Virus record (IMG/VR): IMGVR_UViG_3300025131_000177
Coordinates: 1-36,716 of that record
Origin: a virus
DNA length: 36,716 nucleotides
Direction: 5' to 3' (one strand)
Shown here: piece after piece, positions 8,156-19,200 of the stretch
Numbering within the stretch: the stretch's first letter is position 1
Layout of the letters: every line of letters begins with the position of its first letter
Notes under the pieces: model-generated
Told to the model about the DNA's origin: nothing
The model's input: the letters and a program-made list of their open reading frames with translations, nothing else
The model's database searches: none
Program-made: the position numbers and the translations under genes

Positions 8156-11100
8156 CTAAGTGCTCCAATTCCAATCTTCCATTTTTTCCCACTCGGATTC
8201 ACCGTCGTACCCCAATATTTCCTCGATTTCTTCGCGTAATAATTCAGACACTCCCTTTCCTGATGAGTTTATTGTTAAATAGTTGCCAGCGGAATCTTGA
8301 AGATCTTTATTCATAGCGTATAATCCCACAAAAGATAAAATATAATCTAGATAAAGCGGGTTGGGATCGTCGCTGTCTGTCCAAGTAAATTGGCCGCCAT
8401 TATCGGAATTCATTATATTATAAATAGGATTATTGCCACCGGAGGAGTCATCCATATCAATTATCATACCCTCTCCTTCGCCTAAAATGGCGCCCTCTGA
8501 TTGGAAAGCATATTGGAAAGCTGCTGTAATATTCGACGACACATCTGCGGCCGTCCAATCGAGTTCTTCGCCAGCATCGACATCAACCCACCAGGCGTCA
8601 ACAGTCATAATATCATACCAACTTTGGAATTGCGCGATTAGTTCGTCATATGTAAATGCCTCAACATTCTCCTCTGACCATATAGTTGATTGATCAGATG
8701 AATCAGAATAAAATACCGATGTGAATATTTCATCTTCTAGAATTGCGGAATCTATCTGTTCTTGTAAATCTGTTACCTCATATATACTTGGAAAGGGTAT
8801 CTCGATGCCCATATCGCGCCATACATCTTCTTTCAACTGAGTCGCAATTGCACCCAAAAAACTATCTTCAGCATTATAATATGTGTTGTATAAAGTTTCC
8901 ATTTGTTCTTGAAACAATTCCAAATTGGCCCTATTGCCAGCCCATGGACTTATTTTGTCAGCTAAAATTATACTTCTTTCAGCAATTAGTTCTTGATCTC
9001 CGTCAAAAGTATCAAACAACAAATCAAGGTGAAAATTATAAACAAAAGCACAACGATACCATGGAGCTTCTGAAAAGTCACCATCTCCATATGCTGTTGT
9101 TATGCCTTCTTGAAAGAATGCATTGAACGTTCCATCAGCTTCATTATAATGACAATCTTCCATGGCTAAATCATAATAGTCACTAAAATCACCATAAAGT
9201 GTATCATAATAATTTGTCACCAAAGCATCATATATATCCATAGTTGCATCATAAAACCAAACTTGAAGATAATATGTCCAATCCACAGGCTCGCCCCACA
9301 TAGAATCAACTGCACCTTCTTCGTCAAGTGCCGGCATTAAATCTTGAAATTCAATACAAAACAAACGATAATCTTTCAAATCTGTATTCCAATAAGCTGT
9401 ATCATAATTTCTTGGGCGAATATATGTATAGCGATAATGACCTTCGGCGGTATGAACTCGCATCTCAGACGAGTTGTTAGCAGAGATAGTTTCGGCAGAA
9501 TAATCCCAAGTCTGAACATGATCGCCGTAACCAACATATACTTTGCGGCTGTCTATATCTAACGCCTGAGTACCCTCATCTATTGTTCCTTCAAAACGCT
9601 TCAAGTGCATCCCTACAGCTTTGCCGCCAAATCTACAATTTAAGAAATTTGTACCAAAAATATTTTCAATCTTTTGAGTGTCAAAAATTCTAGATATATT
9701 TGATGCACGGAATAGTAAACTCTCTAAATCTACAAAAGCATATCCCTTTACTTTAATATAATCAGCAAAATTCGTTGATTGATCCTCGATTGCAGATGAA
9801 TAAAAAGTTTCTGCAGAAGCCATAGCCCAAAGAAAATCTGCGTCGGCGGTTTCCGATTCGGTATAACTCCAAGAGCCATCATTATATTGCCACTCATCAA
9901 CCTCATTTGGAAGATATAATTCGACATTAACGAGGTCGGAGAGCGTCGCTAAGGTGGCGGCAGGGAGATCATCGGCAAGGTGCTTCTGAAGCTCATTATA
10001 GGTATAATAATCACCATCATAATACCATATCTCTCTGCCGCCGTCAGTATAAGTATAAGCTGGATCGCCGTCGCCGTCTGTTGGACTAATTCCATAAAGT
10101 TCTTCATAACTATAAGACGAAACAGATTGTTCTGGTGTAGTTATTCTTAAATCCAATAATTTTGGGTTCAAAAATAAACGCTTTGTTAACTCTTCCGCCC
10201 TACTCACTATAGCATTTGTATTAAATAAAGTCTTTTTAAAAGCATGATATAGTTTGCCTGCGTTTGTTGCAAAGCTCTTATCAGCCCATGCTTTTCTTAA
10301 TTCATTAAGTCTCGGCAGTAAATCAAACTGTGTTCCATATGTACCTAACACATGTGAAACATTATCCATAGCGTCTTGCAAGGTGCTATCTGTTTCTGCT
10401 GTAGTTTTGAAATTTTCCAACAACTCCTCAAAGCCGCTTACTATTTCTTTATGCGTTATCTTTGTTGGTTTATGATATTTTGCCATTATTTGCTGTAACG
10501 GTACACCATCAAATGGATTTCCTTCAGAATCCACCCAAGCCGGATCCCTTACACTAGCCACTGCACTATCTTCAATGAGTTTTTCATATGATATATCGCT
10601 AATATTTTGCTGCAACAAAATTGGATTATTTTCTATCATATTTATAACTGCATCGCCGTCATCGTCAATCCAAGATAATGTTGATGAAAATGTATATACA
10701 TTAATATTATCAAAATCTTCAAGAGTATCCATGCCTGGTGCGTCGGGGGAAATTAAACCTTTTCCGTATACCCTATCATTATTACTATAATCGGCAAATA
10801 TCTTATTAACATTCGGATCAAGATCTCCAGGTTCTCTGCCTTCTTCGTCTGTATCTGTTTCATAGATATATTTGAAAATCTTATTTCCGGCGGAATCATA
10901 AACCGATTCTACATATTCAAAGTCAGTAAAATTTATTTCTAAATATTGCGCCAAGCCATCGGGATTAAGATGATAGTTTTTTGTTGATGTGCCTTCTGTC
11001 CATACCACTGCGCCGCCGCCCGCCAGATCTGCCCCTGCTCCGGGTGTTCCACAATCCTGACAGCCCCATACTTGATAATGTTCCCATTCCATTTCTGACA

Positions 11101-11716
11101 TGCCGCTTTCATCATCCTCGTCGTCGTCAGAAGGTTCAGTGGTGGAATATTTAGATGCAAATCTTGTTGCAAAATCCCAATCACATTCTGCGCCGGCGCC
11201 GGCCCAATTGTAAGGATAGCTATATGTAGTACCAGAAGGCAGACGAGCTAAAGCCTTCAAATAACTACCATCTAACGGTTCACCTACAGCTTTCATTATT
11301 CCAGTCTGTATGTTGCCCCAATTCCACCAAGGTGCCCAAAACTCATTCCATTTATACCAATATGGCCAAGTATATCGATAATGTGTATATGCGGCGTCAG
11401 CTTCATAATCAGAACTGAAAAGGGAATTAAATATACTTATCTCTCTATTGGCTATAGCTTCAAAAGTTTCTCCTTTGGCAGAGTTAGCAATAACTATATA
11501 ATATTTTAACTCGCTCAAATCAGCCTCTATAATAGTCTGTTCATGTTCATCTGATGGGGCGTCCGAATCATATTCTATTTCTTGAGGTACTGTAATATAC
11601 AAAGCAATTTTCACTTGTATATCATTTTCATTAAGGGTGATTCTTTCAATAAATGGCGCAGGTAAAAATGAACCAAAATTATTGATAGTATCACCTTTAT
11701 AAATTAATGTTGGCAT
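8156..11716 (-). CDS. Large acidic, aromatic-rich virion protein, 1186 aa, unknown function
   Basis: This 1186-residue protein is dominated by Asp, Glu, Tyr and Trp. Residues 110-134 form an extreme aromatic cluster, with 7 Trp, 5 Tyr and 1 Phe in 25 positions (for example WPYWYKWNEFWAPWW). Acidic runs occur near residue 200 and repeatedly later. No enzyme motif, signal peptide or clear membrane helix is seen. The start overlaps the end of the 513-residue gene by 13 bp in another frame, with GGAG upstream, which suggests translational coupling and perhaps a joint complex. It lies among probable fibre and decoration genes, so a host-contact or adaptor role is plausible. The protein matches nothing I can name. 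Confidence 0.55.
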   Translation of the reverse strand: MPTLIYKGDTINNFGSFLPAPFIERITLNENDIQVKIALYITVPQEIEYDSDAPSDEHEQTIIEADLSELKYYIVIANSAKGETFEAIANREISIFNSLFSSDYEADAAYTHYRYTWPYWYKWNEFWAPWWNWGNIQTGIMKAVGEPLDGSYLKALARLPSGTTYSYPYNWAGAGAECDWDFATRFASKYSTTEPSDDDEDDESGMSEMEWEHYQVWGCQDCGTPGAGADLAGGGAVVWTEGTSTKNYHLNPDGLAQYLEINFTDFEYVESVYDSAGNKIFKYIYETDTDEEGREPGDLDPNVNKIFADYSNNDRVYGKGLISPDAPGMDTLEDFDNINVYTFSSTLSWIDDDGDAVINMIENNPILLQQNISDISYEKLIEDSAVASVRDPAWVDSEGNPFDGVPLQQIMAKYHKPTKITHKEIVSGFEELLENFKTTAETDSTLQDAMDNVSHVLGTYGTQFDLLPRLNELRKAWADKSFATNAGKLYHAFKKTLFNTNAIVSRAEELTKRLFLNPKLLDLRITTPEQSVSSYSYEELYGISPTDGDGDPAYTYTDGGREIWYYDGDYYTYNELQKHLADDLPAATLATLSDLVNVELYLPNEVDEWQYNDGSWSYTESETADADFLWAMASAETFYSSAIEDQSTNFADYIKVKGYAFVDLESLLFRASNISRIFDTQKIENIFGTNFLNCRFGGKAVGMHLKRFEGTIDEGTQALDIDSRKVYVGYGDHVQTWDYSAETISANNSSEMRVHTAEGHYRYTYIRPRNYDTAYWNTDLKDYRLFCIEFQDLMPALDEEGAVDSMWGEPVDWTYYLQVWFYDATMDIYDALVTNYYDTLYGDFSDYYDLAMEDCHYNEADGTFNAFFQEGITTAYGDGDFSEAPWYRCAFVYNFHLDLLFDTFDGDQELIAERSIILADKISPWAGNRANLELFQEQMETLYNTYYNAEDSFLGAIATQLKEDVWRDMGIEIPFPSIYEVTDLQEQIDSAILEDEIFTSVFYSDSSDQSTIWSEENVEAFTYDELIAQFQSWYDIMTVDAWWVDVDAGEELDWTAADVSSNITAAFQYAFQSEGAILGEGEGMIIDMDDSSGGNNPIYNIMNSDNGGQFTWTDSDDPNPLYLDYILSFVGLYAMNKDLQDSAGNYLTINSSGKGVSELLREEIEEILGYDGESEWEKMEDWNWST

Positions 11717-13245
11717 ATTTCTGGCTCCATAGCTGTTCCATAAATATCATAATAAGTAGCATCATCGTCAAGAGTACTATCGCAATCAATATCAATATCA
11801 ATATAATATGATGATTTATTAAAATCCTCTACCCCTTTACATGCTAATTCTCGATTCACTGCAGCATCTGTTAAGATATCAAAATAATATTCAACACTAT
11901 CAGTGTCGGTGTTTTCAGAACTATCAAAAATTTGACTATCCGTTGGGCTTCTCATAAATCCATTAATTATTTGATTAGATGCTTTTCGAAAGTATTTCCT
12001 TTCCAATGTATCATATACACTAGAATCTGAACTAGCGATAACTTTAAACACCTCAATATTAAAATTCTCTGTCAAAACATCTGTATTTACTTCTTCGACA
12101 AACATCATAACATCATCTGACTTAAGAGATAAAATAGATCCATCAACAAATGGAGAAGTCGAATCAACAGTGCTTCTTAATGTTGTTGGGTTGTAATTAA
12201 AACTTGAATTCTCAATATCCAGTGTGTAATTCAATACAATATTTATTTGTGGAATCTTGGTAGCATTCCTATCATCCTCTATAGAAGATGAAGCAATTTT
12301 ACCTTGAAGGGCTACTATCTTCCATGCTGGAACTGCCTGCGCAGTTCCATCAAGATGAGCATCTCCGATAATGCCATTAAATTTAAAAACATCTGGAGCA
12401 GGATATATCATTGTCGGTGTAACATCGCCTTCGAAATATGCATCTGTTGCATATGTATAATACGAACTCAACCCATCAGCGGTGGCCACTTCGGTGGGAT
12501 CACGACCGGCTGCCCCTAGAAAATCCTGCACTGTTCCACCTGAACCTGATTCAACATCTCTAAATAAAACAAAGCTTTCGAGATATTGCGTTTCGTTTTT
12601 AATCCGATTATAAACTTCGTTTTGTGGCTCTATTACCGGATCAAAGCCGCTACCAAATACCGTGGCATCTGCAAGATTCGGGGTGGCGCTAATAATAGTG
12701 CCACCAACGGTTTTGCCGTTTCCTTGAGTCCCTGTAAGATCCATTGTGATGCCAAATGATGCTGTGGCGCCCGACTTAGCATGTGGAACATCATACGTGT
12801 CGTTATCTTCGGTTTCAAGACCTCCAAAAACTTCGCCGGCTCTCATCGCGATTAGACCTTCGGCGCTGGCTGAATTGATCGCTATGGCTGCAATCGTGGC
12901 AATATCATAGGATGTAGTCAAGTCAGTAACAATGGCCACAGTGGAGGTGGTGTCGAGAATTGGATCGTGGGTATCTGGAGCTTTAAATGTTATCGTATGT
13001 TGGGTACTAGATGCATCCGTGAGAACGAGTGTTTTTAGGGTCAACGCCGAACCAGTCGAGTCGTTGACTTGCGTATATATTGCATGGGCGCGACGAGCCA
13101 TCGCATATCGCTTATCATAAATAACATTATCATCTAAAAACGTATAATATACTGGCTTAAATTTGCCAACGGAAAACAAATAATTTCCATAGGACGTAAG
13201 CTTTAAATCGTAAACTTGTTCTTTTTTATCGATAAATTTAGCCAT
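11704..13245 (-). CDS. Tail-fibre-like protein with docking-type N-terminus and probable inserted domain, 513 aa
   Basis: Residues 16-43 (LTSYGNYLFSVGKFKPVYY then LDD and IY) match the N-terminal motif of the 331-residue protein at identical numbering: Leu16, Thr17, Gly20, Gly27, Phe29, Lys30, Asp38, Asp39 and Tyr43. This suggests a shared docking domain. After YDKRYA the sequence switches for about 155 residues to a Thr/Ala/Gly-rich segment in distinctly more GC-rich DNA. It then returns to EVYNRIKNETQYLESFVLF and AT-rich coding to the end. The start at 13245 lies 9 bp after the LamG giant gene, whose final GGAGG can serve as ribosome-binding site. The role (fibre or baseplate attachment) is inferred. 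Confidence 0.6.
   Translation of the reverse strand: MAKFIDKKEQVYDLKLTSYGNYLFSVGKFKPVYYTFLDDNVIYDKRYAMARRAHAIYTQVNDSTGSALTLKTLVLTDASSTQHTITFKAPDTHDPILDTTSTVAIVTDLTTSYDIATIAAIAINSASAEGLIAMRAGEVFGGLETEDNDTYDVPHAKSGATASFGITMDLTGTQGNGKTVGGTIISATPNLADATVFGSGFDPVIEPQNEVYNRIKNETQYLESFVLFRDVESGSGGTVQDFLGAAGRDPTEVATADGLSSYYTYATDAYFEGDVTPTMIYPAPDVFKFNGIIGDAHLDGTAQAVPAWKIVALQGKIASSSIEDDRNATKIPQINIVLNYTLDIENSSFNYNPTTLRSTVDSTSPFVDGSILSLKSDDVMMFVEEVNTDVLTENFNIEVFKVIASSDSSVYDTLERKYFRKASNQIINGFMRSPTDSQIFDSSENTDTDSVEYYFDILTDAAVNRELACKGVEDFNKSSYYIDIDIDCDSTLDDDATYYDIYGTAMEPEICQH
12628..13098 (-). other. Probable inserted beta-domain inside the 513-aa protein
   Basis: Residues about 50-206 read like the small repeat domain often spliced into phage tail proteins: a HTITFKAP strand, then a helix with IATIAAIAINSASAEGL, then a GTQGNGKTVGGTI turn and a closing VFGSGFDPV. 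Four sampled 60-base lines here (12661, 12901, 12961, 13021) count 53, 43, 43 and 47% G+C, against 28-30% for lines 12001 and 12181 in the same gene. The boundaries are approximate. Confidence 0.5.
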
Positions 13246-13254
13246 TACTTAACT

Positions 13255-16200
13255 CTATCCTCCATTACTACCGCTAGCATATAACACTTCTGCTTCAAAT
13301 TTAACCATTTCTACAAAAGATAAATAATCATACGGCCAATTAAATGCTAGATTATAGTCATCACTTTCACTAGTTCGATTAAGACTTCCTTCTTTCATAT
13401 TAAAAATAGATGAATTACTGCTGCCGGCTTGGGTAACTATCTGATCATTATACTCTGTTTGGCCTTTTTGTTTAACTTTAAACACCATCCAGCGAAGATT
13501 TTCATTATTCATAAGGATATCCTCATCTAATAACTCTGTGTTAATCAATTCATGTGCAACCGATTCTACTTGAATTTCCATCTTTCTATAATCTCTTGGA
13601 GCAATATTTTGCCAAATATATGATAAATCATCTTTATCTAATTTATATTCAAACTCAAACATATACATCACAATAGGATCAACACTATCGTTATTTTTGA
13701 AATCAAACTGTGGTGGCAAAATATATTTATCCATCTTCTGTAATAACTTTCGAATAGATTTTCCTGCAGCATCTAATGAATCACCAGATAAACTACCAGC
13801 AGCATCTTCCAGCGCTGCAGCATATCTTTCTTCTGGTAATTCAATAAACTTCTTTCTTGTTGAGCGAAACTCGCTAGACAACGTTGTATTATCAGCTAAA
13901 CTAACGCTTTCTATGATATATGGAATCGCCACTACTGCTTCTTTTATTGTTTTAGTATTCGCCAACTCACCAAGTCGAACGGAAGAATTTGTTTTTTCAA
14001 ATCCTACTAAATCAGATAATGATTTCATTTTCTTATTAACAGTCGAACCTAAAATGCTTCCGTTATTATTATAAAATGAATTATTTTCTAAAACATCATA
14101 ATGATATTTCAACCAGTTCTTCGGAATATCGCCAATCTCCATAAATACACCCAAAGTAGATTTCTCTGGAATTACTCCAAACTGATGCCACATACCCCTA
14201 GGTGTTGCTGCTGCTCCAAAATTATCTGGCACTGTGAGATTATTATTTGATGCTTTAATACCATGAATACCAACATCATTAAAATTCAGCATTGGTGTCT
14301 CAAATTTTGGTTGAATTATCCAACGCTTACCTGAAATCTTATTGGTTGTTTTGATTAGGTTTCCAAATTTATCCTTTTCTTGTTCAAGTATCGTATCAAC
14401 ACCAAACAAATTTATACTAGCGCTTAGTTGCATAGCATTATCATTAACTGCTTTACCGCCATAAATTGATCTAAAATGTTGCCCACTTTCATAGAAAGAA
14501 CTAGTATTAGAGAAATTTGCTAGCAATGCTGTCTCTGTGCCTTCTCCCGATGCATCAGCATATTCGTGGCCTGAATCCACACGACGATATATAACCTGAG
14601 TTTCTGCAAGGATTTGTTCTAAATCATAGCTCTTGGTGTGGTCTGGCCAGAAAACAAAATCCACCCAAGCTTCACCGTAATAATATGGAGGAGTATATGC
14701 CCAGTTAAAACCATTAAAACAGTCGGCAGGTGCTCTATTGATGACATAGGAGCTAGTTGCGTATGAACCAGTAGGTCTGCCAGCGCAATCCGGGCCAAAG
14801 GATGTTGGGCGGCTATACATCGTAAAAGTTTCTTTATAGCCTGGATTTTGTCGAGGATCTTGTGGAATAGGATATTCTGAACTCGATACATAATTTGAGG
14901 CAGTGTAAAGAAGTGCTCCGAATTTGCCGTAACCTTGATTATTACCCCATGAACTAGATTCATATTGATACGTTCTAGCTCCCAAAGCAGAGCGTCTTAT
15001 CTTCAATCTCGCCCCATAAACACTACCAGATTCGAATCTCAAATCATTAGTTACAACGCCAGATTCTAATTTTGTGTATGTTCCATCTTTTAAGAAAAAA
15101 CTTCCAACCTCTCCAAAGAAGTTACTTGCCATCTTAGAATATAATGTATCCGCTGGAGTGCCACCCCAAGATGCCGTCGCATTAACTGACGCTGATGGAT
15201 GAGCTTCCATGTCTGGTAGCATAACTCCATTAATATGATTTTCCGGATTAATGATTGCTTCGAAGGGAATTCTCACATCGAAATAAGAACCAGTACCATT
15301 CCAGCCAGAATCTGTTTGATCGGAAGAAGTTGCATATGTTCGAACTCCCAGCGCCCAATTCGAACCAGAACCTACCGCTTCTGCTGATGCTGATCGGAGA
15401 GTTCCTGTTGAAGTGTTTAATGCATATGCGGTGCCGTTATATGTAACTGAACTACTATAATAGAATTTGCCTAATTTTGTTTCGTCAACAACCACAGGAT
15501 AATCTACAGCTAATCCAGATTTTATTGAATTATATAAAATACCAGGCGCAAATAATGGCTGCACAAGTGGGCGAAGAGCGCCACCTAGACGATTAATGAG
15601 TTGCTGGCCACTAGGAGCTGTTCTGCCATCTGGCGCAGTTTCCGCAATACCACCGGCGCCGGATATAAACACCTCACTACCTGTTGCATACAGCCCATCA
15701 ACATGTGAACTTGAAAATTGTGATACTAAATCAAGGGTTCGTTGGGCTGGGTAAAATCCCTTATATGGATTAAATCTGATTGCTGCGCTGCAGACCAATT
15801 TAATCTCTTTTGCATTCAACGAAGTGCTGTTCTTAATATTTAAGAAATTACTCATAAAATCTGAATTTGAATAATCTTTATAAAACCCACTATTGCTACT
15901 ATCAAGCGATGTACCTGGAATCGAAAATGTATCTGTTTTTCCTTTATTAAATAAGCCATATTTTTCATAATCGTCAATATGCTCGCTAATTCTAAACTCT
16001 GGCAATACTGAAAAATCTTTTGCTATCAACTTTAATTCATAACTATAATCTGAATATTCATTAAACCATGGCTTAGAAGGATACGATTGATACGTTACAG
16101 TGCTCCCGTTTTTTACAACTAAACCAGCTTGCGAACCAGCTTCCCACAACGCTTCGCCGCAATATATATCTACCATCGAAGCAATTTTAAACCCATCAGA

Positions 16201-19200
16201 AAAATATGATAATGAACCTGTTTCTGCGACAGCAACACCCATCTTAGCTACCACTGATTTTGGATTAGGCAGCATATGCTTTCTAGAATATAAAGCTGCC
16301 GGTGACAAACCTCTAATCATAGATCTATCATGCATTCGCATTGCCGCAGCAACGCCAGAGCCTGTACCATAATAAGGATTGGAAAAGAAATAATTATTTT
16401 GCAACTCACCTGAAGATCCTGAAAGTCTTAGGTCTGCCGATGATAAAATGGCGCCAACTGTTACCGCCGTATCAGTAGCCGGATTAACAGCAGACGGGCC
16501 TGCTGCGACAGTTCTAGTTAAGAAATCATCTTGTGGATCGAGCAGCCACGCACTTTGACTAATATTATAATTGTTTACACCAAACGAATTATTAAATGTG
16601 GCGCCTAATGTAACTCTATTAGCAGAATTATCTCGCCAATATTCATTATCATACCCAGCACGTTGAATTGATGATGAATAATATTCATTATACAATGAAG
16701 GATATAAAGCTTCTGAATATACAACCCAATTTACACGATACCCAGTTTGAGCAACTGCAGATGTCAGTTTATCAAACGAGGTTTGACTGTTAAGTTGATC
16801 AGAAGAAAAAACAAAATTATTAAAAGCAGTTTCATCAAAAAAGATATGACTGTTATTATGTGTCGCTTTAATAGTTACATCTTTAGTTGTCGATATAGAA
16901 AAATTAATAAGAGTTGGCCTTCCTTTTGTAGACAACGGAGTAAGTCTATATTTAGCTATCGAATCACTAGAGCCGGTTAAAACTGAAATCTGGTTGTTCA
17001 GCTTTTCTTTATAAAGAATTGGGTTATCACTTTGCCTAAATCCAGCTTTCTTCCAACTCCATCCATATAGATTTCCTCTCTTTGCCATAAGAAGATTAAA
17101 ATAATGAGTATCTAGATTATTTGCAGCTATAGCAACTCCCATAGTATCTACCACTAATGGGGTATTAATATAATTTGCAACATTAGCAGTTGTAGCATAT
17201 CCAATAATATTAGTTGAATCATCAACTGGATCTCTAATAAACAAATTTAATCTATTTGTAGACTGCACAAAAGAAGGATGAGCAGATGCTGTATAACTAC
17301 TACCGGTAATGAAATCAAAATACGATTCTATGCCAGCAGAAGTTGAATAATATCCTTCAAGTGTGCCAAACGTAGGTGCTAGTTGATAATATCTCATATC
17401 ATTTGTAGAAGAAGATATGTTCAACGATGCAGTAAACCAAGCATAGTTTTTGTCTTTTCTTGGAATTTGATGTTGTACAAAGAAATTGTCATAAACAGAA
17501 GCAGTTGTCGGCGTATCCGCAGAAAGTCGTATGTCTTTTGTAGTATTACGAGGAATCTTATGAAAACTTGCTGATTCATCAGTAGAGGCTCCCCAATTAG
17601 ATGTCACCCAAAAAGAATCCCTGCCAAATTTAGCAGAATGTCTAGCCAAGTGTGCGCGCAGTCCATAGTCCTTGCCATGAATATCATACACTCTAATGCC
17701 CGGTATGCCTGAGCCGGTTGCTTCCGAAATTGTCCCACTAGGGCCTTGAGATGGTTTAATTACTGTTAGGTTTCGATAACTTATACAATTATATGGAGAA
17801 AATTCAGAACCACGAAGATCTTGAAATCCCCTTGACATCACTTCAGGTCCGCCATGTACTGCAAATCGATTGACTATTACAGTTTTATTACCAGAACCAG
17901 TAAATTGCGTCGGGGCATATGTTAAATCAAAATCAAAATGGCCATCTTCTCCACGGTGTAAATTAATAAAGTTATTTATAATATTCGTAGAAGAGGATTT
18001 AACCGTTGTTATATGATTAACTACAGGCGTTGGAAGTGCGGGTTGTTTATCGATAAACCTTCTTGGATTTGTATATGCGCCTACAGTATATACAACTTCA
18101 TAATTCTTACTATAGTTACCCAAAACAGAAGACGTAGTGCTCTGTATATTGCGAATATTTACTGGGCGTTTTGCTAACTCATCACGATAATAAACTGCTT
18201 TTTGCGATGCAGTCATTGGATAAGGAGTTGCGCCTACAGCATTTGCTTCAGGCCAGGGATAATCAGCCCCAACCATACCTATCGCACCTGTTGTTGTATT
18301 ACCCGGCCCATGCCCAGTATCACACACACCTAACACTATCTTCCAGGCTTCAGGGCGAGTTAAATAATTATCTAAACCACTGGTAAAAAGAGTCTTAGTA
18401 GAGCTACTTTTGTTTAATGCAACATGTCGCGATTGATGACCACCAACGGCGAACTCTGTGAATGTGCCCTGCATTGGCTTTTCCATATCTGGGCCATATA
18501 CATCATGATGTAAGTTTGTAATTTCAACAGCGGCAGTAACTTTCTGTACAACTTGCATATTATAACCAGACACCACAGAAGAGCTAATAACATTGAAAGG
18601 AAAAGCGAAAGAAGACTTAAAATTACTATATCCCAAACCATCTTCCCAATCTCTACCATGTTGAACCTTCATATGTCTCTTAATGTGATCTTTATATTTA
18701 TTGCTAACTTCCCATTGCGATGTTTCTTCAAGTAATTCCATATCATCTCGAAATGAAATCAAGATATTCTTAGGAATAAAATTGCCATCATCGGTATTAA
18801 CTGGCCCTGCGGGATACAAAGCATTATAAACAAAGTGAATATCTTTTTTATGTTCAAAATTTGTTCCACCTCTGAGAAGTATTGCTTTATTTTTCCGACC
18901 AAAGGGATTTTGTAATTCAAGATTATACGTTTTAGCAAACTGTCTATCTGACATCCAACTACCGGTATAATTTGTTCCACCAGCATCACTAACAACTGGA
19001 GCGCTTTGTGTTAACGTGGGGGCAGACCATATAGTATCGCGAATTGTATTTCTTTGAGTATCAACCGTGGCATCGCCGGATGTAAGCTCGGCCGAGGATC
19101 TATCTGCACGTTGAAGCCAAAAACGTGGTTTTTCGTTTGTTTTTCGCGGAGATGCTGGAGGTGGAGACGAATCTTGCACCGCTGCCCAGGATGCCTCTGA

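Noticed and set aside
8743-9126. 127-codon plus-strand open frame inside the 1186-aa gene
   Set aside because: Antisense shadow with no family resemblance, inside a well-supported gene.
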